A DNA stretch of 64,000 bases from Pseudomonas sp. P5_109 (GCF_034009455.1 NZ_CP125380.1:6615001-6679000); one strand, 5' to 3'; shown: positions 25,127 through 34,865, counted from the stretch's first letter. The notes: generated from the letters alone by a model not told the origin. Program-made: numbers and translations.

Positions 25127-26373
25127 ATCCGATCACCTATCTTGTTAAGCGCTATAAGTGTCCAGATCATATCCATCTCGGGCATTGCACTCAGCCCTAG
25201 AACCACTAAAAATAGACTCGCAAAATAATGCTGTTCAATGGAATACTTATCTGTGCCAGCCAAACTAATATACCGCTGCAAAGCGGTCCTGGCTTGCTGA
25301 CGGATTTGCGCAACGCACACGTAAACACGTCGCACAGCTTGGACCTGATCCTCCCGCAAATACTGCTCAATATTTTCCGATTGCTTATACTCTTCAAACT
25401 CAGGCAACCACATGCCCCTTCTGCACATGAAGCGTTCAAAGCTTTCAAAGTACTCGACCGAAAGATGCTGATTCTCGGCTCTATCTGGCCTGATGTCTCT
25501 TAACAGTTCTCTGAGCAATTGGTATTTGATCGTAGCTTCCATTAAGACGAAATCTTTCGCAGGGTGACCATCATGCACCCAACCGAAGTCAATCAGTTCA
25601 GTTTGATTAGCATTTTTACTATTTACCATCAAATTCCGAGCATGCAGATCGCCATGCACCAAATAAGGAAGTACCTGATGATCGAAATCCGCCACCATTC
25701 TGTCGTAGTGGCTTTTTACCCCTTGAGCTAAAAGGCTTAGCCCTTGACAGTCGTCACCAGAACGAACAATCGCATCTAGGCGAAGAAGTGGTTGATTTTT
25801 TCGGTCAACGTACCATTCATAATCACTGACGAAATTTTTTCTCTCACCTTGATCATTTGGTTGATTGCCAACATTGCTTAGGATCGAGCTAAGAGCGCTC
25901 GCACATTGCTCATCGGAATTCTTAAGGTCTAGGAAGAAGACTCTAAACTCACAATGGTGGGCAACTCGTGCTAGTTCGCAGATAATTATTCCTACGTCAT
26001 TAACTTCATCAACCTCATATTCAACCTCAGAACACATTTGTGCTCTTTTTGCACGCAGCGAGCTGACGTACTCCTTTTTAGTTGATTTAACATCTTGAAA
26101 CTTTGCTACAAACCGATTGGGCTGTTGCTGGCCTTGATGATAGATATCTAAATAGAAAACTTCGCTACCACTATTACCTGCGCGAGGAACAGGATACAGC
26201 TCAAAACTTTCGATCTCGAAAGCGCCTTTGTTCTTTGATTGATGCTTTTCAGCATACGCGTTTGCCAATGCGCGACGTATAGTCAAAGCCTGACTGTGCT
26301 TAGCTGCATTTCTATCAAAGCGATATTCGAATTTTATCGGACACACATAATCGATAGTTTCTTCGGCCATCAT
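25108..26373 (-). CDS. APH-like phosphotransferase (kinase-fold protein)
   Basis: A 421-residue protein. The C-terminal lobe shows the aminoglycoside-phosphotransferase/choline-kinase catalytic loop LVHGDLHARNLMVNS and the metal-binding LIDFGWVHDGHPAKDFVLME. The N-terminal lobe carries FVAKFQDVKSTKKEY, with a candidate ATP-binding Lys. It is longer than typical antibiotic kinases and has an extra helical C-terminus. The start overlaps the HIT stop (ATGA). The substrate is unknown; from its partners I infer a nucleotide, sugar or other small molecule rather than an antibiotic. Confidence 0.75.
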   Translation of the reverse strand: MMAEETIDYVCPIKFEYRFDRNAAKHSQALTIRRALANAYAEKHQSKNKGAFEIESFELYPVPRAGNSGSEVFYLDIYHQGQQQPNRFVAKFQDVKSTKKEYVSSLRAKRAQMCSEVEYEVDEVNDVGIIICELARVAHHCEFRVFFLDLKNSDEQCASALSSILSNVGNQPNDQGERKNFVSDYEWYVDRKNQPLLRLDAIVRSGDDCQGLSLLAQGVKSHYDRMVADFDHQVLPYLVHGDLHARNLMVNSKNANQTELIDFGWVHDGHPAKDFVLMEATIKYQLLRELLRDIRPDRAENQHLSVEYFESFERFMCRRGMWLPEFEEYKQSENIEQYLREDQVQAVRRVYVCVAQIRQQARTALQRYISLAGTDKYSIEQHYFASLFLVVLGLSAMPEMDMIWTLIALNKIGDRIWNSPN

Positions 26374-27005
26374 GCTAGCTTCCTGCTCAATAGATCAATC
26401 ATTCCCTTTTCCTGACCTGCCTCTCTCCAATCCCAAACTGGACAACCTAACTCTGAGGCAACTTTTCGACGGATAGTTTGACTCGGAAGAGCGACATTTA
26501 GGCTTTCAGTGGTAAATCCCGACTGCTCAGATCCGATTAGAGCATAGGGTTTGGCACCATCGATGGCAAAATAAGCATCCATTAAACTCTTGAAGCTTTG
26601 GGGATCGGAGCCTGATACAGAACCAATTTTCACACCACCGGCCTGTGGAACCAAATGCAAATGGGCATGGTATATTCCACACCCGCCATGATCAGCAGTG
26701 ATCGCTCCGTGCTCAAAATAAAGCGTGTCTTTCGATTTAAACCCTAGAAATTCGTTGGCATTTTCTAGAGCAGACTTCAACTGAATAGCCAGATCCGATA
26801 ATGCGTTGAAGGCCTCTGCGAAATTCGAATAGTGAGCTTTCGTAACGACCAAGGAATGACCAGGAGTTAACTGGCCAATGCATGGAAACACAACGAGATC
26901 GTCTGTTTCAGCGATCACCCGACTGCTGAACTCAGGATATAACCGAGCAAAGTTAGTATCCTTACGCCCGATTAGCTCTCGGCAAAAAACGCAATCTTCC
27001 TTCAT
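26370..27005 (-). CDS. HIT-family nucleotide hydrolase/transferase
   Basis: A 211-residue HIT protein. CVFCRELIG opens the fold with a Cys pair, FPCIGQLTPGHSLVVTKAH is the core strand region, and the histidine triad reads YHAHLHLVP. A C-terminal extension of about 60 residues goes beyond minimal HIT proteins. The ATG at 27005 has GGGAGAG upstream; a longer frame to 27089 overlaps thyA and is less likely. It lies 43 bp after thyA. Members act on nucleotide phosphoramidates or dinucleotides; this fits the nucleotide theme of the island. Confidence 0.82.
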   Translation of the reverse strand: MKEDCVFCRELIGRKDTNFARLYPEFSSRVIAETDDLVVFPCIGQLTPGHSLVVTKAHYSNFAEAFNALSDLAIQLKSALENANEFLGFKSKDTLYFEHGAITADHGGCGIYHAHLHLVPQAGGVKIGSVSGSDPQSFKSLMDAYFAIDGAKPYALIGSEQSGFTTESLNVALPSQTIRRKVASELGCPVWDWREAGQEKGMIDLLSRKLA

Positions 27006-27048
27006 AACTCTCCCTGAGACTTGCCATAATACATTAAGAATAAAGCTC

Positions 27049-27882
27049 TCAAACAGCGACAGGAGCCTTGATACTAGGATCAGACTCATAGCCCACTATT
27101 TCAAAGTCTTCAAACTTGTAATCATAAATGCTACTCGGCTTTCTATTAATTATTAATTGCGGTAACTTTTTCGGTGTTCGCATCAGTTGAGTATCGATTT
27201 GATCTCTATGATTCGCATAGGCATGGGCATCTCCCAGCGTCACAATGATCTCATGAGGAATCAAATCACATTGCTGAGCTAACATGTGAGTCAGTAGTGC
27301 CAGAGCGGCCGTATTATATGGGAGACCGAGGAAGACGTCTGAGCTGCGGATATAGAGCTGCATGGAAAGCTTCCCCTCAGCAACAAATGCTTGGTAAAGC
27401 AGATGACATACCGCCAGCGCCTGCTTTCCATTTTTTACGTTTTCTTGAGGTGACAATTTCTCGTCAGGAAGATATTCAGTGTTCCAACCATGAAAGAGGA
27501 TGCGTCGGCTGTTCGGGTTGTTCTTCAAGCAGTCAACCATGTAGTCAATCTGGTTGATCTTACCGCCATCTTTCGTGGGCCAAGCAGTCCACTGCGCACC
27601 ATAGACTGGTCCGAGGTCACCCTCTTCGGTAGCCCACTCATCCCAGATCGTCACACCATTTTCATTGAGCCATTTCGTATTGGTGTTCCCGCTCAGCATC
27701 CAAATCAATTCATTGGCAATGCTTTTGAAATGAAGTTTTTTGGTGGTCAGTAGTGGAAATCCATCAGCAAGATTGTGTCGAAACTGCCTACCAAATACGG
27801 CAGTAGTGCCAGTCCCAGTACGGTCCCCTTTCTCAGAGCCATTTTCGATGACGTCTCTTAGAAGCTCAAGATATTGCTTCAT
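27049..27882 (-). CDS. thyA: Thymidylate synthase carried by the island
   Basis: A 277-residue complete ThyA converting dUMP and methylene-tetrahydrofolate to dTMP and dihydrofolate. It has RTGTGT near residue 21, [18 protein letters not shown], nucleophile Cys159 in [41 protein letters not shown] and the C-terminal APVAV. It is clearly different from the host protein and in AT-rich DNA. Its ATG overlaps the TGA of the truncated host frame (ATGA at 27882-27879), with AAGGGG upstream, so it uses the lgt-thyA transcript. It should replace the activity lost when the island split host thyA. Confidence 0.95.
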   Translation of the reverse strand: MKQYLELLRDVIENGSEKGDRTGTGTTAVFGRQFRHNLADGFPLLTTKKLHFKSIANELIWMLSGNTNTKWLNENGVTIWDEWATEEGDLGPVYGAQWTAWPTKDGGKINQIDYMVDCLKNNPNSRRILFHGWNTEYLPDEKLSPQENVKNGKQALAVCHLLYQAFVAEGKLSMQLYIRSSDVFLGLPYNTAALALLTHMLAQQCDLIPHEIIVTLGDAHAYANHRDQIDTQLMRTPKKLPQLIINRKPSSIYDYKFEDFEIVGYESDPSIKAPVAV

Positions 27883-27969
27883 GCTAGGAATACCCCTTGC
27901 TCGGTCGCAGACACCAATACGGAATCTTGCTGACGTTTTTTGACAGTGATTGTAGTGCTGTCCGCAAAA

Positions 27970-27973
27970 TGGC
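27970..27973. other. Right junction of the thyA island (TGGC)
   Basis: Island sequence ending CCGCAAAA meets host TGGCACGGCGG here. The second copy of TGGC falls in the codons for the catalytic Cys-His of host ThyA. Confidence 0.7.
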
Positions 27974-28547
27974 ACGGCGGCAGGGCCATTTCATCGAGCT
28001 GGGCGCAGTTCCAGCCGTGGAACAGGATGCGCCGGCTGCCCGGGTCCTTGATGATGGTGTCGACGCACTGGCGGACCTGGTCGATGGCCTTGTACAGCAC
28101 CACGTAGGCCTGACCATCCTCCTCGCCTTCGGCAATCTGGCGATAGCCTTGCTTCAAGGTCTGCTCGATGGCGGCCGGGTTGCTCAGCGGGATCTGCTTG
28201 TACGCCGGCCATTTGCGCCATTGCACGCCGTAGATTTCGCCGAGGTCGTCTTCGCCCTGGCGGAACGGGTTGGCCAGCCACTGGGCGTTTTCGTTGGCGT
28301 TCTGGTCCCAGACTTTGCAGCCCAATGCCCGGAATTCGGCAGCATTGTTCACGCCACGCAAGAATCCGCACATTTCGCCGATAGCCGATTTGAACGCCAT
28401 CTTGCGCGTGGTGATTGCCGGGAAACCTTCCTGCAGGTCATAACGCAGCATCGCACCGGGAAAACTGATGGTGTTCACGCCGGTACGGTTGGCCTGTTTG
28501 GTGCCGTTCTTGATGACGTGGGCGACCAGTTCGAGATATTGCTTCAT
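27970..28547 (-). pseudogene. thyA: Host thyA, 5' fragment
   Basis: This encodes ThyA from [20 protein letters not shown] to the nucleophile in LPPCH. Beyond 27970 the frame reads into the island for about 30 codons ([11 protein letters not shown]...) and stops at 27879 on the start codon of the island thyA. The resulting 222-residue product has the catalytic Cys but lacks the C-terminal half that forms the folate and dUMP pocket, so it is probably inactive. It keeps the native start and its position 49 bp after lgt. Confidence 0.92.
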
Positions 28548-28596
28548 GAATTACCTGTGTCCTTGAACCCGCAGCCATCGCTGCGGGGTTCGAATT

Positions 28597-29409
28597 TTAT
28601 ACAGCTGCCGCTGGAGCCGCCGGAGCGCGGTGATACGCCAGCCAGATCAGGAACAGACCGCCGAGGATCATCGGCACGCACAGCACCTGGCCCATGGTCA
28701 GCCAGTTCCAGGCCAGATAGCCCAGTTGCGCGTCCGGTACGCGGACGAATTCCACGATGAAACGGAAGATGCCGTAGAACAGCGCGAACATCCCCGAGAC
28801 CGCCATGGTCGGCCGCGGCTTGCGCGAGAACAGCCAGAGGATCAGGAACAGCGCCACGCCTTCGAGGGCGAACTGGTAGAGCTGCGACGGGTGACGCGGC
28901 AACTGCGCCGGGTCGCTGAACGGCGGGAAGATCATCGCCCACGGTACGTCGGTCGGCTTGCCCCACAGCTCGGCGTTGATGAAGTTGCCGATACGCCCGG
29001 CACCCAGGCCAATCGGCACCATCGGCGCAACGAAGTCCATCAGCTGGAAGAACGACTTGTTGTTCTTTTTACCGAACCACAACGCCGCCAGCATCACGCC
29101 GATGAAACCACCGTGGAACGACATGCCGCCCTTCCACACTTCGAAAATCAGCGTCGGGTTGGCCAGATAAGCACTCAGATCGTAGAACAGCACATAACCC
29201 AGTCGCCCGCCGACGATCACCCCCATCGACATCCAGAACACCATGTCGGAGAGTTTCTCCTTGGTCCAGGTCGGGTCGAAACGGTTCAACCGGCGGGACG
29301 CCAGCAGCCAGGCGCCGCCGATGCCGATCAGGTACATCAGGCCGTACCAGTGGATTTTCAGCGGACCGATGGCCAGGGCCACCGGGTCGATCTGCGGGTA
29401 AGGCAGCAT
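28597..29409 (-). CDS. lgt: Prolipoprotein diacylglyceryl transferase
   Basis: A 270-residue inner-membrane enzyme that transfers diacylglycerol from phosphatidylglycerol to the lipobox Cys of prolipoproteins. It has about seven hydrophobic helices, the conserved HGGFIGVM segment, [13 protein letters not shown] signature and [13 protein letters not shown]. It is followed by the thyA fragment, the standard lgt-thyA order, and probably supplies the promoter that now also drives the island thyA operon. Confidence 0.96.
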   Translation of the reverse strand: MLPYPQIDPVALAIGPLKIHWYGLMYLIGIGGAWLLASRRLNRFDPTWTKEKLSDMVFWMSMGVIVGGRLGYVLFYDLSAYLANPTLIFEVWKGGMSFHGGFIGVMLAALWFGKKNNKSFFQLMDFVAPMVPIGLGAGRIGNFINAELWGKPTDVPWAMIFPPFSDPAQLPRHPSQLYQFALEGVALFLILWLFSRKPRPTMAVSGMFALFYGIFRFIVEFVRVPDAQLGYLAWNWLTMGQVLCVPMILGGLFLIWLAYHRAPAAPAAAV

Positions 29410-29506
29410 TGCGACTCCTCGTTAGAGTTCAAATCTTAAAAATTCCCGGGCGACGCTGCCACCTCAGGATTAAGCCAGGATTGCGCTGCCCGTCAGAGCA
29501 GATGCT

Positions 29507-30289
29507 TCAGACTAGAAAGTTCAGACCGACGCAGAACAGCAAAGCGGCAAACAGCCGTTTCAGCAACTTCGGCGACAACCTGTGGGCCAATCGCGCACCC
29601 AAACGGGCGAAAACCATGCTGGTCAGGGCAATGCCCAGCAACGCCGGCAAATAAATGAAGCCGAGACTATGGGCCGGGAGCAACGGATCGTGCCAGCCCA
29701 GAATCATGAAACTTAATGCACTGGCCAGGGCAATCGGCAGACCGCAGGCCGATGAAGTGGCCACCGCTTGCTGCATCGGCACGCTGCGCCAGGTCAGGAA
29801 TGGCACGGTCAACGAACCGCCGCCAATGCCGAAAATCGCCGAAGCCCAGCCAATCACGCTGCCGGCCACGGTCAGACCGAGTTTGCCCGGCACGGTTCGG
29901 CTGGCCTTGGGCTTGACCTCCAGCGCCAGCTGCGCGGCGATCACCAGGGCGAACACACCAATGAGCTTCTGCAGGTTGGGGCCGGAAATCGCTTCTGCCG
30001 TCAGCGCGCCGAACCCGGCACCGATCAGAATGCCGACGGTCATCCACATGAAGATCGGCCAACGCACGGCGCCACGGCGGTGATGCTCACGTACCGCGTT
30101 GACCGAGGTAAAGATGATCGTCGCCAGGGACGTTCCCACTGCCAGGTGCGTGAGAATCGACGGATCGAACCCTTGGGCCTTGAAGCTGAACACCAGCACC
30201 GGGACGATGATGATCCCGCCACCCACGCCAAACAGCCCGGCGAGCACACCTGCAAAGGCGCCGAGCGCCAGATAGAGCAGAAATTCCAT
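29507..30289 (-). CDS. TauE/SafE-family membrane exporter
   Basis: A 260-residue membrane protein with two repeats of about four helices. The first repeat has AGLFGVGGGIIIVPVLV and the second FGIGGGSLTVPFLTW, the paired glycine motifs of sulfite exporter TauE/SafE proteins. The ATG at 30289 is chosen as the start of the first helix MEFLLYLALGAFAGV. It lies upstream of lgt on the same strand. The anion carried is unknown. Confidence 0.9.
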   Translation of the reverse strand: MEFLLYLALGAFAGVLAGLFGVGGGIIIVPVLVFSFKAQGFDPSILTHLAVGTSLATIIFTSVNAVREHHRRGAVRWPIFMWMTVGILIGAGFGALTAEAISGPNLQKLIGVFALVIAAQLALEVKPKASRTVPGKLGLTVAGSVIGWASAIFGIGGGSLTVPFLTWRSVPMQQAVATSSACGLPIALASALSFMILGWHDPLLPAHSLGFIYLPALLGIALTSMVFARLGARLAHRLSPKLLKRLFAALLFCVGLNFLV

Positions 30290-30423
30290 GGTTATCCCGC
30301 CCGCATCCCCAAAACCGGAGCGGCATGGTAACGGATGCATGGCCTCAAGCTCCACTGTGCAAGGCGATGGATCGATGAGCGATGTCTGCGTAGAGTGGGC
30401 AAAAAACACACAAGGACAGCCTT

Positions 30424-31170
30424 ATGTGCCTGATTGTTTTTGCCTGGCGCCCGGGTCATGCCCTGCCGCTGGTCGTGGCGGCCAATCGCGATGAGTTCTA
30501 CGCCCGCCCCAGCCTGCCTCTGGCACCATGGCCCGAAGCGCCCCACGTCCATGCGGGGCGCGACCTCGAGGCGGGGGGCACCTGGCTCGGTGTCGGTGCC
30601 AACGGACGTTTTGCGGCGCTGACCAACATCCGCGATCCCCATCGCCCGCCAGGGCGCAAGTCTCGAGGGGAGCTGGTCGCGCGGTTTCTCACCGGGGAAA
30701 TTCCAATAGACGACTATTTAGCCGACGTTGTCGCCCGATCGATGGAATATGGCGGCTTTAATCTGCTGGTCGGCAATGCCAATGAGCTCTGGCACTTCAA
30801 TCAACGGGAATCGGAAGCGGTGATGCTGGCCCCGGGGGTCTACGGATTATCCAACGCCGGGCTGGACACGCCGTGGCCGAAATTGCTCAAGGCCAAGGCT
30901 GCATTGAACGAGGTGCTGGATGATCCGCGGCCTCAGGCGCTGTTGGCGTTATTGAGCGATGCGCAGACCGCGCCGTTTGCCGAGTTGCCGGATACCGGAG
31001 TGGGGCTGGCCACCGAGACGTTGTTGTCGAGTGTGTTCATTGCCAGCCAGAGTTATGGAACGCGGGCGAGCACGGCGTTGATTGTGCAGGCGGATGGGGC
31101 GCGGCATATGGTCGAAAGGAGCTTCGGGCCGTTTGGTGGGCATCTTGGGGAAGTGGAGATCAGGCTTTAG
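30424..31170 (+). CDS. NRDE-family (TANGO2-like) protein
   Basis: A 248-residue protein beginning MCLIVFAW with the family motif AANRDEFYARP; GGTWLGVGANGRFAALTN and GFNLLVGN follow. Cys2 could be an N-terminal nucleophile after Met removal. The bacterial role is unclear; the eukaryotic relative is linked to heme or lipid handling. A single gene divergent from the TauE gene, followed by a REP pair. Confidence 0.9.
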   Translation: MCLIVFAWRPGHALPLVVAANRDEFYARPSLPLAPWPEAPHVHAGRDLEAGGTWLGVGANGRFAALTNIRDPHRPPGRKSRGELVARFLTGEIPIDDYLADVVARSMEYGGFNLLVGNANELWHFNQRESEAVMLAPGVYGLSNAGLDTPWPKLLKAKAALNEVLDDPRPQALLALLSDAQTAPFAELPDTGVGLATETLLSSVFIASQSYGTRASTALIVQADGARHMVERSFGPFGGHLGEVEIRL

Positions 31171-31194
31171 TTTTGCGTTGTCTATGCGAGCCAT

Positions 31195-31260
31195 TTCGCG
31201 AGCAAGCCCGCTCCCACGGGAGAATGCATTCCAAATGTGGGAGCGGGCTTGCTCGCGAAG
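31195..31260. repeat. REP pair
   Basis: An inverted REP pair between the convergent NRDE-family gene and ptsP. Confidence 0.88.
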
Positions 31261-31274
31261 AGGCCGGTACAGAC

Positions 31275-33554
31275 TCAGAGCGTCTTGACCGAAGCCGGAT
31301 TGATCATCCGAGCCAGCCCGAGGTTCTTCAGCGCCAATTGCAGCGAGCTGTGAATAACCTGCGGATTGTCGATGGTCATCAGCTCGGCCAGCAACTCCTT
31401 GGCCTTGCTCAGGTTGATCTGGCGCAGCATCCACTTCACTTTCGGCAGGTTGGTGGCGTTCATCGACAGGCTGTCAAAACCCATCGCCATCAACAGCACC
31501 GCCGCCGCCGGGTCACCGGCCATTTCGCCGCAGATGCTCACCGGCTTGCCTTCGGCATGGGCATCGCGCACCACATTCTGCAGGGCTTGCAGCACCGCTG
31601 GGTGCAGGTAGTCGTAAAGATCGGCCACCCGTGGGTTGTTGCGATCCACGGCCAACAGGTACTGGGTCAGGTCGTTGGAGCCGACCGACAGGAAATCGAC
31701 CTGCCGCGCCAGCTCCTTGGTTTGATACACCGCCGCCGGAATCTCGATCATCACGCCAACCGGCGGCATCGGTACGTCGCAGCCCTCGTCACGCACTTCG
31801 CCCCAGGCACGGTGGATCAGGTGCAGGGCTTCCTCCAGCTCGTGGGTGCCGGAAATCATCGGCAGCAGGATGCGCAGGTTGTTCAGGCCTTCGCTGGCCT
31901 TGAGCATGGCGCGGGTCTGCACCAGGAAAATTTCCGGGTGATCAAGGGTGACGCGAATGCCGCGCCAGCCGAGGAACGGGTTGTCTTCCTTGATCGGGAA
32001 GTACGACAGCGATTTGTCGCCCCCGATGTCCAGGGTTCGCATGGTCACCGGTTGCGGGTGGAATGCGGACAGTTGCTCGCGGTAGATCGCCAGCTGTTCC
32101 TTTTCACTCGGGAAACGCTGGTTGATCATGAACGGCACTTCAGTGCGGTACAGGCCAACGCCTTCGGCACCGCGCTTCTGCGCCCGCGCCACATCCGCCA
32201 GCAGGCCGGTGTTGACCCAAAGCGGCATGCGGTGGCCATCGACCGTCACGCACGGCAGATCGCGCAGCGCATCCAGCCCGAGGGCCAGTTGTTTCTCTTC
32301 CTCGACCACCTCGGCGAACTGCTTGCGCAGCACGTCGCTCGGGTTGGTGTAGACCTCGCCGTGGTAGCCGTCGACGATCATCTGGATGCCGTCGACCTTG
32401 GAGTACGGCAGGTCGACCAGGCCCATCACCGTCGGGATGCCCATGGCGCGGGCAAGGATGGCGACGTGGGAGTTGCCGGAGCCGAGTACCGATACCAGGC
32501 CGGCCAGCTTGCCTTCCGGCACCTCGCCGAGCATCGCCGGCGTCAGTTCTTCGCTGACCAGAATGGTGTTGTCGGGGTAGACCAGGGTTTGCTGACGCTC
32601 TTCCTGCAAGTAAGCCAGCAGGCGTCGACCGAGGTCCTTGACGTCCGAGGCACGCTCGCGCAGGTAGGCGTCGTCCATCAATTCGAAACGGTTGACGTGA
32701 TCGGTGACCACCTGGCGCAACGCGCCCTGGGCCCACTGGCCGGTCTTGATCACGGTGGTGACTTCGCTGCCCAGCGCGGCATCGTCGAGCATCATCAGGT
32801 AGACGTCGAACAGGGCCCGTTCTTCCGGGCGCAACTGCGTGGCGAGCTTGGCAGACAACGCGCGCATGTCGGCGCGTACGCCTTCGATGGCGGTCTTGAA
32901 CAGCTTGAGCTCGGCGTCGATGTCAGCAATGGCCTTGTCCGGCACCACGTCCAGATCGGCCGGGGGCAGCATGACCACCGCCGTACCGACTGCCGCACCC
33001 GGCGAACCCGGCACGCCGACGAACTTGGCTTCCTGGATGCCTTTGCCCTGGCGACCGAGGCCACGGATCGAACCGGTGGCTTCGGCGTGGGCGATAACAC
33101 CGGCGAGCTGCGCGCTCATGGTCACGAGGAAGGCTTCTTCACCTTCATCGAACTGGCGACGTTCTTTTTGCTGGATGACCAACACGCCGACAACGCGGCG
33201 GTGGTGAATGATCGGCGCCCCGAGGAACGAGGCGAAGCGTTCTTCACCGGTCTCGGCGAAGTAGCGGTAGCGCGGGTGGTCCGCAGCGTTTTCGAGGTTC
33301 AGGGGTTCTTCGCGCGTACCGACCAGGCCAACCAGACCTTCGTTGGGTGCCATGCTGACCTTGCCGATCGAGCGCTTGTTCAAGCCCTCGGTGGCCATCA
33401 GCACGAAACGGTTGGTCTCCGGATCAAGCAGGTAGACCGAGCAGACCTGGCTGCCCATGGCCTCTTTGACGCGCAACACAATAATCCCCAACGCCGCCTT
33501 GAGATCCTTGGCGGAGTTAACTTCCTGGACGATCTTGCGCAGCGTATTGAGCAT
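31275..33554 (-). CDS. ptsP: Phosphoenolpyruvate-protein phosphotransferase of the nitrogen PTS
   Basis: A 759-residue EI-Ntr. An N-terminal GAF domain (about 1-150) precedes the EI region: GSPGAAVGTAVVM, the phosphorylated His in GSGNSHVAILARAMG, and the PEP-binding barrel with TLDIGGDKSLSYFP, GWRGIRVTLDHPE and SICGEMAGDP. It autophosphorylates with PEP and passes phosphate to NPr, linking carbon and nitrogen status. It follows rppH by 22 bp, the usual Pseudomonas order. Confidence 0.96.
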   Translation of the reverse strand: MLNTLRKIVQEVNSAKDLKAALGIIVLRVKEAMGSQVCSVYLLDPETNRFVLMATEGLNKRSIGKVSMAPNEGLVGLVGTREEPLNLENAADHPRYRYFAETGEERFASFLGAPIIHHRRVVGVLVIQQKERRQFDEGEEAFLVTMSAQLAGVIAHAEATGSIRGLGRQGKGIQEAKFVGVPGSPGAAVGTAVVMLPPADLDVVPDKAIADIDAELKLFKTAIEGVRADMRALSAKLATQLRPEERALFDVYLMMLDDAALGSEVTTVIKTGQWAQGALRQVVTDHVNRFELMDDAYLRERASDVKDLGRRLLAYLQEERQQTLVYPDNTILVSEELTPAMLGEVPEGKLAGLVSVLGSGNSHVAILARAMGIPTVMGLVDLPYSKVDGIQMIVDGYHGEVYTNPSDVLRKQFAEVVEEEKQLALGLDALRDLPCVTVDGHRMPLWVNTGLLADVARAQKRGAEGVGLYRTEVPFMINQRFPSEKEQLAIYREQLSAFHPQPVTMRTLDIGGDKSLSYFPIKEDNPFLGWRGIRVTLDHPEIFLVQTRAMLKASEGLNNLRILLPMISGTHELEEALHLIHRAWGEVRDEGCDVPMPPVGVMIEIPAAVYQTKELARQVDFLSVGSNDLTQYLLAVDRNNPRVADLYDYLHPAVLQALQNVVRDAHAEGKPVSICGEMAGDPAAAVLLMAMGFDSLSMNATNLPKVKWMLRQINLSKAKELLAELMTIDNPQVIHSSLQLALKNLGLARMINPASVKTL

Positions 33555-33576
33555 GGCTCGGGGTCGAACTCCGTCG

Positions 33577-34056
33577 TCAGTCGCGCGCTAAAAGGCGCGG
33601 GGCAAGCTCTTTGAGAGCGCGTCGATACACCTCGCGCTTGAATGTCACCACCTGGCCCAACGGATACCAATAGCTGACCCAGCGCCAGCCATCGAATTCC
33701 GGTTTACCGGTCAAATCCATCCGCACCCGCTGCTCGTTGGAGATCAGGCGCAGGAGAAACCATTTCTGTTTCTGGCCGATGCACAGCGGTTGGCTGTGGG
33801 TACGTACCAGACGTTGCGGCAAACGATAGCGCAACCAGCCCCGGGTGCAGGCGAGAATTTCAACATCTTCGCGCTCCAGGCCCACTTCCTCGTTCAGCTC
33901 GCGGTACAAGGCGTCTTCCGGCGTCTCTTCGGGGTTGATTCCCCCCTGCGGAAACTGCCAGGCATCTTGATTGATTCGGCGAGCCCATAGCACCTGGCCG
34001 GCGTCATTCGTCAGAATGATCCCGACATTGGGGCGAAAACCATCGGGGTCGATCAC
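33577..34056 (-). CDS. rppH: RNA pyrophosphohydrolase
   Basis: A 159-residue Nudix enzyme that removes pyrophosphate from mRNA 5' ends and starts decay. The Nudix box is [20 protein letters not shown] followed by VGLE. FPQGGI precedes it and WVSYWYPL lies near the end. The GTG at 34056 gives the family's usual start [12 protein letters not shown]; the frame upstream to 34116 has no similarity. It is transcribed with ptsP. Confidence 0.95.
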
Positions 34057-34199
34057 GGCTACAACCTCGCAAACGCATGTCGTCGCATTGTTCCACAAAG
34101 GTTGTGAAGGCGGCAACGAAGCTTCCTACCTTATGTGCACTCTTGTGAAAAGACCGTATTCTTGTCGCCTTTTTACTGACTTTTCAGCGGGTAACTGCA

Positions 34200-34856
34200 A
34201 TGCGCCTGGCTTTATTCGATTTGGACAACACCCTTCTGGGCGGTGACAGCGATCACGCCTGGGGCGATTACCTGTGCGAGCGCGGCTTCCTCGACGCCGT
34301 CGCCTACAAGGCTCGCAACGATGCGTTCTACCAGGATTACCTGGCCGGCAAGCTGGATAACGCTGCTTACCTGAACTTCTGCCTGGAAGTCCTCGGCCGC
34401 ACCGAAATGGCCACGCTGGATCAGTGGCACAGCGATTACATGCGCGACTGCATCGAACCGATCATGCTGCCCAAGGCCATCGAGTTGCTGGCCAAGCACC
34501 GCGCCGCCGGCGACAAACTGGTGATCATCACTGCCACCAACCGATTCGTCACCGGGCCGATTGCCGAGCGCCTGGGCGTCGAAACCCTGATCGCCACCGA
34601 ATGCGAAATGCTCGACGGCCGCTACACCGGGCGCAGCACCGATGTGCCGTGCTTTCGCGAAGGCAAGGTGACGCGCCTGAATCGCTGGTTGGAGGAAACC
34701 GGGTTTACGCTGGAAGACAGCTACTTCTATAGCGACTCGATGAATGATTTGCCGCTGCTGGAGCAGGTGACCAACCCGGTGGCGGTTGATCCGGACCCGA
34801 ACCTGCGGGCCGAGGCCGAGAAGCGGGGTTGGCCGGTAATCAGTCTGCGCGACTGA
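34200..34856 (+). CDS. HAD-superfamily hydrolase, subfamily IB
   Basis: A 218-residue phosphatase-like protein. Motif [17 protein letters not shown] has the nucleophile Asp, motif II is ITATNRF, and motif III/IV is [14 protein letters not shown]. It resembles phosphoserine-phosphatase-like HAD-IB hydrolases of the P. aeruginosa type. The specific substrate is not shown. It is divergent from rppH with a good GGGTAA upstream. Confidence 0.9.
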   Translation: MRLALFDLDNTLLGGDSDHAWGDYLCERGFLDAVAYKARNDAFYQDYLAGKLDNAAYLNFCLEVLGRTEMATLDQWHSDYMRDCIEPIMLPKAIELLAKHRAAGDKLVIITATNRFVTGPIAERLGVETLIATECEMLDGRYTGRSTDVPCFREGKVTRLNRWLEETGFTLEDSYFYSDSMNDLPLLEQVTNPVAVDPDPNLRAEAEKRGWPVISLRD

Positions 34857-34865
34857 TTACACAAC

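Larger units (their letters stand above)
13786..27969. mobile_element. 14.2-kb genomic island inserted in thyA
   Basis: The boundaries are set by the split host thyA. Deleting 13786-27969 restores a continuous reading frame across LPPC-HLLYQ. The island carries about 16 genes, has no REP elements, and is compositionally mixed: moderately GC-rich to about 23.5 kb, then clearly AT-rich to 27.9 kb. It supplies its own complete thyA at the right edge. No integrase, transposase, relaxase or phage structural gene is recognisable, so it is either immobile, mobilised in trans, or has lost its recombinase. The cargo is dominated by predicted nucleotide-processing and regulatory proteins. Confidence 0.9.

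Noticed and set aside
25108..26373. An aminoglycoside-resistance gene
   Set aside because: Only the generic APH catalytic loop matches; length, partners and N-terminus differ from resistance enzymes.
13786..27973. A Tn7-like transposon or CRISPR-associated transposon
   Set aside because: There are no tnsABC-type genes, no TGT ends, and the shared junction is 4 bp rather than 5.
13786..27973. A prophage or ICE
   Set aside because: No capsid, tail, relaxase, replication or conjugation genes are present; ImmA/XRE alone is not enough.
31173..33614. An 813-codon open frame on the + strand
   Set aside because: It is antisense to ptsP. Its composition is that of a GC-rich shadow frame, with no family motif.
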